Shown here piece by piece: positions 51,296 to 58,942 of a stretch of 64,000 nt of DNA. The stretch is from the NCBI GenBank assembly GCA_049680625.1, contig JBAUID010000108.1:3340-67339 (forward strand). The letters are read 5' to 3'. The translations under genes were made by a program, and so were the position numbers. Numbering within the stretch: position 1 is the first letter of the stretch; the number at the start of each line of letters is the position of its first letter. The notes under the pieces were generated by a model. The model saw nothing but the letters and a program-made list of their open reading frames with translations, was not told where the DNA came from and did no database searches. Origin of the DNA: JAUIAI01 sp049680625 (GTDB lineage: Bacteria > Pseudomonadota > Gammaproteobacteria > Burkholderiales > Burkholderiaceae_E).

Positions 51296-52840
51296 ATGAA
51301 CCTACTTGTTACGGCACCCACCACCGGGTCGTCTGACGGCGTATCGTCTGAACCGGAGCCTGAGCCTGAACCGGTACCACTGCCAAAATCAATATCAGGG
51401 TCAAAGTCAGCATCAGAGTCAACATCACAACATCAGTTAAAACCTCAGCTAAAACTGAATCCTGAACGCCAACCAGGGGCGCAAGCGTCTCCTGCCCAGG
51501 TCAACAAGTCGCAACAAACCCATAAAGCCTGCAGTCCGCCGCCGCAGATAGTCCAGTTGCACCGGGCCATGCCCGAACCGGTCGCACCGGAAATCGCTAA
51601 CAAGCCTGCCCGCTCAGAGCGCTTTGCCAGCAGTCCGGCCAGCCGGGCGTTTCGCAAGCAGTTCTTTGCCGAGGCAACAACCAGTCAGTGGAATGACTGG
51701 CGCTGGCAACTGCGCTCCCGTATCAAGTCGCTGGACCAACTCGAGTCCGTTTTTAAATTGTCAGACGACGAGCGTTCGGCTGTTTCTCGTCACAGCGGAT
51801 CGTTGCCGGTCGGCATTACCCCGTATTACGCGAGCATTATGGATCGCAACGATGCAACTGACGGCTTGCGGCGTACCCATATCCCGGTTGGGCAGGAGTA
51901 CCTGCGTACGGCTGGCGAAGAGGACGACCCGCTCGGTGAAGATCACGATCTGGCTGCCCCCGGCCTGGTCCATCGTTATCCAGACCGGGTTCTGTTTCTG
52001 GCCACCGGTTTTTGCTCGACCTATTGTCGTTACTGCACTCGTTCTCGCATGGTCGGCGAAACCGCTGGGTCGTATCAGTTTTCAGTGCGTCAGTGGGATC
52101 AGGCACTGGCTTATATCGAAGCGCACAAAGAAGTGCGCGATGTGCTGATCTCCGGTGGGGACCCCCTGACGATCGCTGACAATAAACTCGACTACCTGCT
52201 GGGCCGTCTGCGCAAAATTCCCCATGTGGAGTTCATTCGCCTGGGCACCAAGGTGCCCACGGTGCTGCCTATGCGCATTACCAAAGCCCTGGTGCGGGTA
52301 TTGCGCAAGTACCACCCGCTTTGGATGAGTATTCATGTCACCCACCCGCGCGAACTCACCCCGGAAGTCGCCGAGGCCTATGCGAAGCTGGCTGACGCGG
52401 GTATTCCCCTGGGCAGTCAGACGGTTCTCCTGAAAGGGGTAAACGATTCCCTGGCCGTAATGAAACCCCTGATGCACCAACTGCTTACCCATCGGGTTAA
52501 GCCGTATTACTTGTATCAGTGCGACCCGATCAGTGGCTCGGCGCATTTTCGTACCTCGGTTGCCAGCGGGCTGGCAATTATTGAAGGTCTTCGCGGCCAC
52601 ACTACGGGTTATGCGGTACCGCAGTATGTTATCGATGCGCCTGGTGGCGGTGGCAAGATCCCGTTGTTGCCCGAATACGTGGTCGGGCGCGATGGTGATG
52701 ATTTGCTGTTGCGCAATTTTGAAGGTGAGGTTTACCGTTACCCGGACCCGGGCAGCCGTTTTGGTGAGAACCCACGCGCGCGTCCTGGTGAAGCCGGTGG
52801 CAATGCCGCTGCCGGCGTTTTGGCTCCGAGTCTGTCATGA
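51296..52840 (+). CDS. KamA-family lysine 2,3-aminomutase (radical SAM, PLP)
   Basis: A radical-SAM, PLP-dependent aminomutase predicted to convert L-lysine to beta-lysine. From ATG 51296 (AAAGG about 9 bases upstream): residues 1-100 are a low-complexity Pro/Glu/Ser/Gln tail; the [4Fe-4S] motif CSTYCRYC is Cys240, Cys244, Cys247; the glycine-rich SAM site is ISGGDPLT; the PLP lysine is Lys454 in DAPGGGGKIPLL. Asp410 (QCDPIS) and Asp447 (VIDAPGG) sit 37 residues apart, as do Asp293 and Asp330 of clostridial lysine 2,3-aminomutase, which hold the substrate side-chain amine; glutamate 2,3-aminomutases lack these. An ATG at 51236 is the alternative start. ATGA overlap with the first ATP-grasp gene. 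Confidence 0.9.
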   Translation: MNLLVTAPTTGSSDGVSSEPEPEPEPVPLPKSISGSKSASESTSQHQLKPQLKLNPERQPGAQASPAQVNKSQQTHKACSPPPQIVQLHRAMPEPVAPEIANKPARSERFASSPASRAFRKQFFAEATTSQWNDWRWQLRSRIKSLDQLESVFKLSDDERSAVSRHSGSLPVGITPYYASIMDRNDATDGLRRTHIPVGQEYLRTAGEEDDPLGEDHDLAAPGLVHRYPDRVLFLATGFCSTYCRYCTRSRMVGETAGSYQFSVRQWDQALAYIEAHKEVRDVLISGGDPLTIADNKLDYLLGRLRKIPHVEFIRLGTKVPTVLPMRITKALVRVLRKYHPLWMSIHVTHPRELTPEVAEAYAKLADAGIPLGSQTVLLKGVNDSLAVMKPLMHQLLTHRVKPYYLYQCDPISGSAHFRTSVASGLAIIEGLRGHTTGYAVPQYVIDAPGGGGKIPLLPEYVVGRDGDDLLLRNFEGEVYRYPDPGSRFGENPRARPGEAGGNAAAGVLAPSLS

Positions 52841-53868
52841 GCATTCGTATTGGTCTGACCTACGATTTGCGTGACGACTATCGTGCATCTGGTGGTTTCT
52901 CAGAAGAAGCACTGGCTGAGTTTGATTCACCAGAGACAATCGCTGCGCTGGAATCCGCCTTACGTGCAATTGGCTTGCAAACCGATCGTATCGGCAATCT
53001 GCCCGCTTTGGTTCGGCGACTGGCGGCTGGCGACCGCTGGGATCTGGTGTTCAACATAGCGGAGGGTTTGTATGGCCGCAGTCGGGAAGCCCAGGTACCA
53101 GCTCTGCTGGAGGCATACCGCATCCCGGTTGTTTTCTCCGATGCGCTGACCCAGGCGGTTGGCCTTGACAAGGCGATTGCCAAACGCCTGGTTCGGGACG
53201 CCGGTCTGCCAACGGCCGCATTTGCGGTACTTGACAGTGACCAGCAGGCACGTGATTGTGAGTTGCCGTGGCCGGTATTTGTCAAACCCATTGCCGAAGG
53301 CACAGGCAAGGGCTGCGAGCTCAGTTCCGTGGTACACACCGCCGCCCAACTGATGACAGCTGCCGGCGCACTGCGCACCCGTTTTAACCAACCGGCGCTT
53401 GCCGAGGTCTACCTGACCGGGCGCGAATTCACGGTCGGGGTGGTTGGTAATGGTGACCAGGCGCAGGCAATAGGTGTTATGGAAATTCAGCTGCGTCAGA
53501 ATGCCGAACCAGAAATTTACTCGCTGAGTAACAAAGAAATGTGTGAAGAGCGGGTTCATTACCTGCTGGCCGGCGACCCGGTTGCGACTCAGGCGGGCCG
53601 TACCGCGCTGGCTGCCTATAAGGCCCTGGGTTGCCGCGATGCGGCCCGTATCGATTTGCGTTGTAACAGCGCGGGCGAACCGTGTTTTATTGAAGTCAAT
53701 ACAATTGCCGGGCTGCACCCGACCCATTCTGATCTGCCGATTCTGGCCCACTTGGCAGGTATCAACTACCAACAGCTGATTGCCAGGATTGTGCACGCCG
53801 CCATGCGCCGTTACGGCATGGATACCGAGGTCCTGGTACACGCGTGTGCCGAAACGGCACTGACATGA
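52837..53868 (+). CDS. ATP-grasp ligase 1 (D-Ala-D-Ala ligase fold)
   Basis: A carboxylate-amine ligase of the ATP-grasp fold, 343 residues. Nucleotide and metal elements are visible: FVKPIAEGTGKGCELSS (ATP Lys and small loop), AEVYLTGREFTVGVVG (ATP Glu), DAARIDLRC and PCFIEVNTIAGLHPTHSDL with Arg, Asp, Glu and Asn of the Mg-ADP site. N-terminal landmarks SIRIGLTYDLRDDY and LVFNIAEGLYG differ from true Ddl enzymes (HG.GEDG motif absent), so a cell-wall role is unlikely. It would make an amide from an acyl-phosphate. Overlaps both neighbours by four bases. Confidence 0.88.
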   Translation: MSIRIGLTYDLRDDYRASGGFSEEALAEFDSPETIAALESALRAIGLQTDRIGNLPALVRRLAAGDRWDLVFNIAEGLYGRSREAQVPALLEAYRIPVVFSDALTQAVGLDKAIAKRLVRDAGLPTAAFAVLDSDQQARDCELPWPVFVKPIAEGTGKGCELSSVVHTAAQLMTAAGALRTRFNQPALAEVYLTGREFTVGVVGNGDQAQAIGVMEIQLRQNAEPEIYSLSNKEMCEERVHYLLAGDPVATQAGRTALAAYKALGCRDAARIDLRCNSAGEPCFIEVNTIAGLHPTHSDLPILAHLAGINYQQLIARIVHAAMRRYGMDTEVLVHACAETALT

Positions 53869-54884
53869 ACACCGCAGCCTGGTTACCCGTCCTGCACGGT
53901 GCTAGCGGCGACTCCCCCGACGAAGTGGATACGATCGTCAGCGCCCAGGCAATTTCCGCCGCCTTGTGTGACTTAGGTTGGCGTAGTGACCTTGTCTTTC
54001 TGGGCGCTGACCTGGCCGCAGTAGACAGTTTGAAAAACGGGGCGGCGGCCCTGGTATTTAATCTGGTTGAGGCGATTGAAGACGACTCGTCGCAGGCCTG
54101 GCGCGCTCCGGCGGCGTTGGCAAAGGTTGAGCTGGCATTCACCGGCGCCGGTGAACAAGCGCAGTGGCTATGCCGATCCAAAACAGCCGTTAAACAGAGG
54201 CTCCGTGATGCTGGCTTACCCACCCCCGATTGGTCCGACGGTGCCCAGGTTATGCCGACCGCCAATCAGGTAATTGTTAAGTCGGATCGAGAGCATGCCT
54301 CGGTAGGGCTATCAGCCGCTTCCGTTGTGCCAGCCGCAGATGCCAGCCGGGAAATTGCCCGTTGCAACCGAGCGTTTTCCCACCCGTTTTTTGCCGAAGC
54401 TTTTGTTGACGGACGCGAGTTCAATCTGTCGGTACTGCCAGCAGACGGAACTTTGCACGTTTTACCCGCAGCAGAAATTGACTTTATTGATTACCCGCCG
54501 GGTAGTGTGCGTATTGTTGACTACGCGGCGAAATGGGAACCCAACTCCCATGCCTACCAGAACACGCTTCGCCGTTTCGAATTTACAGCGGCCGATCGGA
54601 TGCTGATTGCCGAGCTGGAAAGCCTGGCGCTGGCGACTTGTCAGGTTCTACAGGTGAACACCTACGCCCGCGTGGATTTTCGGGTTGATCAACAAGGCCG
54701 GCCGTATATCCTGGAGATCAACCTGAATCCGTGCATTGCACCGGACGCCGGTTTCACGGCTGCGGCACTTCGGGCCGGTCTTAGTTACTCCGAAATGCTG
54801 AGCCAAATTATTAAGGCTGCCCATCCAGGGCTTGGTCCACCCAATCGCCCACAGGGGCAGATAAAAAATTATGTTGCGCATTAG
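53865..54884 (+). CDS. ATP-grasp ligase 2 (D-Ala-D-Ala ligase fold)
   Basis: A second, diverged ATP-grasp protein of 339 residues. IVKSDREHASVGLSAAS holds the ATP lysine; FAEAFVDGREFNLSVLP the adenine-binding Glu; YARVDFRVDQQGRPYILEIN the Arg, Asp, Glu and Asn for Mg-ATP. The core is preserved, so it should be active. The N-terminal half (VLHGASGDSPDEVD, LVFNLVEAIEDDS) mirrors ligase 1, suggesting an old duplication with new specificity. ATG 53865 overlaps the ligase 1 stop (ATGA); an upstream GTG at 53844 is not needed. It overlaps the fusion gene by 14 bp. Confidence 0.87.
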   Translation: MNTAAWLPVLHGASGDSPDEVDTIVSAQAISAALCDLGWRSDLVFLGADLAAVDSLKNGAAALVFNLVEAIEDDSSQAWRAPAALAKVELAFTGAGEQAQWLCRSKTAVKQRLRDAGLPTPDWSDGAQVMPTANQVIVKSDREHASVGLSAASVVPAADASREIARCNRAFSHPFFAEAFVDGREFNLSVLPADGTLHVLPAAEIDFIDYPPGSVRIVDYAAKWEPNSHAYQNTLRRFEFTAADRMLIAELESLALATCQVLQVNTYARVDFRVDQQGRPYILEINLNPCIAPDAGFTAAALRAGLSYSEMLSQIIKAAHPGLGPPNRPQGQIKNYVAH

Positions 54885-57141
54885 AAAGGTCAACGACGCC
54901 CGAACCCCGGCAAACTTATCAGCGGTGCAGGCGGCCCAGCAAATCATGCGCGAGCAGTTCTCCGGCCTGGCTGCCGAAGATGTCGAGAAACTTCCCGACC
55001 AGCTGGACAACCCGTTTCGATATCAGTTCATTTCAGAACTGTTAATTGCCGAAGACGCACGCGGCCAGGTAAAAGGCTTTGCGCTGATAATGCACGACCC
55101 CGATTTGTCATTCTCGTATCTCGAAATCATTTCCACCCCACAGGCTGCCAGGCCAGGCAGCGGAGTTGGTGGTGCCCTTTACGACCGGGTGCGTGAAGAG
55201 TGCCGTGATCGCGGCTCAAAAGGGCTTTATTTCGAATGCCTGCCGGACCAGCCGGATAAAAGCCCCGACCCGCAAGTCCGAAAACAGAATATTGCCCGTC
55301 TGCGTTTTTACGAACGTTACGGCGCCAGGCCAATCAGTGGCATTGAATACGATCGGCCGATCAGCCCCGGCGACACCGATATGCCTTACCTGGTCTTCGA
55401 CGGCCTGGGTGAACGAGAGTTGCCGGATGCCAAAACCTTACGCCGGATAGTGCGCGCAATTCTGACCCGCAAGTATGCGGAACTATGCCCACCGGAATAC
55501 GTAAAAGCAGTGCTTGCGTCAATACGCCCGGACGGCTTTGCGTTGCGAGAACCCGTTCATCATCAATTGGCCGCGTCAGCCACCGCCCAGCCATTATCCA
55601 CTCGACCGCTCATCCCGCTGATTACCAGCGAGTTGCACGATATTCACCATGTTCGCGAACGCGGCTATGTCGAAGCGCCGGTGCGCATTAACACGATTCT
55701 GAATGCCTTGAATCAGACTGGTTTGTTTGAGCAGCAAAAACCAAAGAGTTTTCCGGCGCGTTATCTGCGCGAAGTACACGACGCTGATCTGCTCAGATAC
55801 CTGGAGCAAGCCTGTAAAGATGCGCCGCTCAAACGATCGGTTTATCCCTATGTCTTTCCGGTACGTAATGAAGACCGCCGCCCGGTTGATAAATCGGTGC
55901 TGGCCGGTTACTACTGTATTGATACGTTTACACCAATAAACCGCAATGCCTGGCCGGCTGCCCGTGCCGCCGTCGATTGTGCGCTGACCGCCGCTGAACA
56001 AGTGGTGAGTGGGGCACGCGCCGCTTACGCCCTGGTGCGCCCACCCGGTCACCATGCTGAACGCGATACCTTTGGTGGTTTCTGCTATCTGTCCAACGGG
56101 GCAATTGCCGCGAATTATCTCTCGCATTACGGTCGTGTTGCCATGCTTGATATCGACTATCACCACGGCAACGGGCAACAAGACATCTTTTACCAGCGCA
56201 ATGATGTGCTGACGGTTTCGATTCACGGTGATCCGTCGTTTGCCTATCCGTACTTCACCGGTTTTCGAAACGAAGCGGGCAGTGGTGACGGCGCAGGCTA
56301 CAACATTAATATTCCGCTGCCAGAAACTTTAAAACCGGGCGAATATCTGCGGGCGCTTAAACTGGCACTGAAACGTATCGAGCAGTTTCGCCCAGCCTAT
56401 CTGGTGGTGCTGCTTGGTCTGGACACAGCCCGGGGTGATCCAACCGGCACCTGGGCACATACAGCCAGGGACTTCACTATACTGGGGCAGATGATTGGCG
56501 AAGCCGGCTATCCGACCACCGTGGTTCAGGAAGGTGGCTACCGGGTGCGTACCCTGGGCGAGAACGCTGCTTCGTTTTTCAAGGGTTTGTCGGATGGAGC
56601 TCAACAATCTACCGGTAAGGCACAGCCCCGGCCGGCCCAGCTGGGTCGCGCCCGTCGCAGACAACAGAGCTGGCGTGAAGCGGTGCGGGCAACTGATGCC
56701 GTGCGCGTGCGTGATCTTGTCGCATCCACGGGTATGTTCAGCAGCGAAGAGATTGTGATTGCCCGCGAGCTTGTCGAAGAGCGGGTGCAACGCGGCAAAG
56801 CCAGTGGTTATGAGTTTGTATTGCTCGAACAAGGTGATCAGCTACTTGCTTATACTTGTTATGGTCAGATCCCCGGTTCAACAAACAGCTACGACTTGTA
56901 CTGGATTGCCGTGCACCCCGATGCTCAGGGGCGCGGGCTTGGCAAAGCGATACTTGAAAAATCGTTGACCGCCATGAAGCGAAAAAACGCCGGGCAACTG
57001 TACGCCGACACATCCACCAGCGAACGCTATCAGCCGACCCGGGATTTTTATTTGCGGTCAGGTTTTCAACTGGCTGCCGAACTCCCGGATTTTTATTCGA
57101 TAGGTGACGGTAAAGCGATTTTTGAGCGCAAGCTGGTTTGA
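54871..57141 (+). CDS. GNAT / HDAC-fold acetylpolyamine amidohydrolase / GNAT three-domain fusion
   Basis: 756 residues. An N-terminal GNAT-like domain (about 1-180; ARPGSGVGGALYDRV is the acetyl-CoA loop), a class II HDAC-fold amidohydrolase (about 240-590) and a second GNAT domain (about 610-756; HPDAQGRGLGKAILEKSL). The hydrolase site is complete: His394-His395 (PPGHHAERDTFGGFCYLSN), zinc ligands Asp429 and His431 (LDIDYHHGNGQQD) and Asp518 (LGLDTARGDP), and Tyr557 (QEGGYRVR). IHGDPSFAYPYFTGF resembles acetylpolyamine amidohydrolases. Substrate is unknown; an acetylated beta-lysine or derivative made by the upstream enzymes is the natural guess. Confidence 0.88.
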   Translation: MLRIRKVNDARTPANLSAVQAAQQIMREQFSGLAAEDVEKLPDQLDNPFRYQFISELLIAEDARGQVKGFALIMHDPDLSFSYLEIISTPQAARPGSGVGGALYDRVREECRDRGSKGLYFECLPDQPDKSPDPQVRKQNIARLRFYERYGARPISGIEYDRPISPGDTDMPYLVFDGLGERELPDAKTLRRIVRAILTRKYAELCPPEYVKAVLASIRPDGFALREPVHHQLAASATAQPLSTRPLIPLITSELHDIHHVRERGYVEAPVRINTILNALNQTGLFEQQKPKSFPARYLREVHDADLLRYLEQACKDAPLKRSVYPYVFPVRNEDRRPVDKSVLAGYYCIDTFTPINRNAWPAARAAVDCALTAAEQVVSGARAAYALVRPPGHHAERDTFGGFCYLSNGAIAANYLSHYGRVAMLDIDYHHGNGQQDIFYQRNDVLTVSIHGDPSFAYPYFTGFRNEAGSGDGAGYNINIPLPETLKPGEYLRALKLALKRIEQFRPAYLVVLLGLDTARGDPTGTWAHTARDFTILGQMIGEAGYPTTVVQEGGYRVRTLGENAASFFKGLSDGAQQSTGKAQPRPAQLGRARRRQQSWREAVRATDAVRVRDLVASTGMFSSEEIVIARELVEERVQRGKASGYEFVLLEQGDQLLAYTCYGQIPGSTNSYDLYWIAVHPDAQGRGLGKAILEKSLTAMKRKNAGQLYADTSTSERYQPTRDFYLRSGFQLAAELPDFYSIGDGKAIFERKLV

Positions 57142-57353
57142 TTTTAGAAAAACGGTGTCTTGCCTGGTGACAAGCGCGCCCCGAAGCGTGTCGCGCCGCC
57201 TGGCTTCGTGACTGTAAACGTCATTCTCGGGCGTCTGTACTACTTTGTTTGCTGTGATACTGCCTGGCGCGATCGTAGGTGTAGTCGAATCCGAGCCACC
57301 GGATTTTCGGTACACTCTGATTCAAGTGGCTGAACTGACGGAGGAAACCATTC

Positions 57354-58103
57354 ATGCTGAACGAAAAAGTTGCTTTGGTTACCGGGGCCGGGTCTGGTAT
57401 TGGTCGGTCGGTGGCGTTGGCCTATAGCCGTGAAGGTGCTCGTGTTGCAGTATCAGATATAGCGATATCAGCAGGGCGGGAGACGGTCGCCGCCATAGAG
57501 TCTGCCGGCGGGCAGGCGTTTTTCGTCGAGACCAATGTGGCTGATGCCAGCGCTTGTGAGGCGATGGTTGAGTCTGTCGTCAATCAATTTGGGCGGCTTG
57601 ACATTGCCTGCAACAACGCCGGTGTTAATCGCTTTTCCGGCCCAACCGCCGACTACGAGTTGGAGCATTGGAAAGCCGTTATCGACGTGAATCTTTCCGG
57701 TGTGTTCTATTGCATGCGTTACCAGATTGCCGCAATGCTTACGGGGGGCTCTGGTGCCATCGTCAATATTGCGTCAGTATTGGGCAAGGTCGGATTTCCT
57801 TCAGTGCCAGCTTACGTTGCATCCAAGCACGGCGTCGTTGGCCTGACCCAGGCTGCGGCAGTTGAATATGGCGGACAGGGCATACGGGTCAATGCGGTTG
57901 GCCCGGGCTGGGTGCTGACGCCATTCACCGCTCATCGCACCAGCGATCCTGTGCAACGGGCCCAGCTCGAGGCGTTGCATCCAATGGGTCGCCTGGGGGA
58001 GGCCGAAGAGGTGGCGGAACTCGTGCTTTGGTTGAGTTCACCAAAGGCCTCGTTCGTCACGGGTGGTTACTATCCGGTGGATGGTGGATTCCTGGCGCGT
58101 TAG
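57354..58103 (+). CDS. Short-chain dehydrogenase/reductase
   Basis: A classical SDR of 249 residues: the NAD(P) loop VTGAGSGIGRS, acidic AVSDIA after strand 2 favouring NAD(H), NNAGVN, the catalytic Ser in NIASVLG, and the YVASK Tyr-Lys pair. The tail GGYYPVDGGFLAR is typical of glucose dehydrogenase or 3-oxoacyl-ACP reductase relatives. GGAGG lies about 11 bases before ATG. It is 212 bp after the fusion gene and may or may not belong to the same unit. Substrate unknown. Confidence 0.92.
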   Translation: MLNEKVALVTGAGSGIGRSVALAYSREGARVAVSDIAISAGRETVAAIESAGGQAFFVETNVADASACEAMVESVVNQFGRLDIACNNAGVNRFSGPTADYELEHWKAVIDVNLSGVFYCMRYQIAAMLTGGSGAIVNIASVLGKVGFPSVPAYVASKHGVVGLTQAAAVEYGGQGIRVNAVGPGWVLTPFTAHRTSDPVQRAQLEALHPMGRLGEAEEVAELVLWLSSPKASFVTGGYYPVDGGFLAR

Positions 58104-58107
58104 CTTA

Positions 58108-58158
58108 GCCGGGCGCCCAGCCGTTGATTTCCCGGCCTCAGGTTCCCTTGTTTTTTTT
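58108..58158 (+). terminator. Weak terminator-like element after the SDR gene
   Basis: GCCGGG (58108-58113) and CCCGGC (58131-58136) can pair across a 17-base loop, and eight T residues (58151-58158) follow 14 bases later. The spacing is loose for a rho-independent terminator. The region lies between convergent genes. Confidence 0.3.
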
Positions 58159-58186
58159 AGTCTTGCCGCTGCCAGCGATTCAATGC

Positions 58187-58942
58187 CTACCAGCCGAACG
58201 TCCCTTGCACGAACAACCGTAATGCCAGCACAGTCAGCGTCCACTTAAAACCTATCGCAAACACTTCTTCCGGTAGTTTTGATAACACGTGTTTACCCAC
58301 CAGGGTGCCCAGGTAGCCACTGACCACCATCGCGACGATTAACGGCAGCCATTCGGTAAACGCAAACCCAAGATAGCCGAAGGCCACACACTTGAGGGTG
58401 TGAACAATGGTCATCACCGATGCATGGGTGGCTACCTGGCCTTGTCGCCCGAGTTTTTTCTGATTCCAGAACGCCGCAACAACCGGGCCGGTGGCACCAA
58501 CAAACAAGCTTAAAAATGTTGCCAGCATGCCAACTCCCGCGAATCCCTTCACGGGAATGTTGTTGGCTTTGAATTTTGGGGCCCAGATAGACCACAGAAT
58601 AAACAAGGCAAGCAACACCATTAACAAGCGGCCGGGCAGGGTGACGATGATTAAGCTGGCTGCAATCACCCCGACGGTGGCGCCGACGGCGAACCAGCCG
58701 ACGATTGGCCAGACAACTGATTCACGCATCGCAAATGCGCGACCGCTGTTGGAGCCGGCCTGCACAATACCGTGCAGGGGAATCACCACTGCCGGCGGCA
58801 AGATCTGCAGCAAAATTGTGATTAAGGCAATGCCGCCACCAATGCCAAAGGCGACGGTAAAACCCGAGGTGAAAAATGACAGTACGGTCAGTGCAATTGC
58901 CCAGCCAACACTAAGTGATTCGGGTATGAGTGACGCAATCAT
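58187..58942 (-). CDS. TSUP-family membrane permease (TauE/SafE-type anion exporter)
   Basis: An 8- to 9-helix inner-membrane transporter of the sulfite/sulfonate exporter (TSUP) family, 251 residues. Landmarks are the N-terminal FGIGGGIALITILLQILPP and the C-terminal repeat FLSLFVGATGPVVAAFW and ATHASVMTIVHTLKCVAFG. Substrates in the family are sulfite, sulfoacetate, 3-sulfolactate, oxalate or other organic anions. The ATG at 58942 overlaps the stop of the isomerase gene (ATGA), implying coupled synthesis and a shared organic-acid substrate or product. Confidence 0.9.
   Translation of the reverse strand: MIASLIPESLSVGWAIALTVLSFFTSGFTVAFGIGGGIALITILLQILPPAVVIPLHGIVQAGSNSGRAFAMRESVVWPIVGWFAVGATVGVIAASLIIVTLPGRLLMVLLALFILWSIWAPKFKANNIPVKGFAGVGMLATFLSLFVGATGPVVAAFWNQKKLGRQGQVATHASVMTIVHTLKCVAFGYLGFAFTEWLPLIVAMVVSGYLGTLVGKHVLSKLPEEVFAIGFKWTLTVLALRLFVQGTFGW

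Noticed and set aside
51093..51299. 68-codon plus-strand frame before the aminomutase
   Set aside because: No ribosome site and it runs out of frame into the aminomutase start; probably leader sequence.
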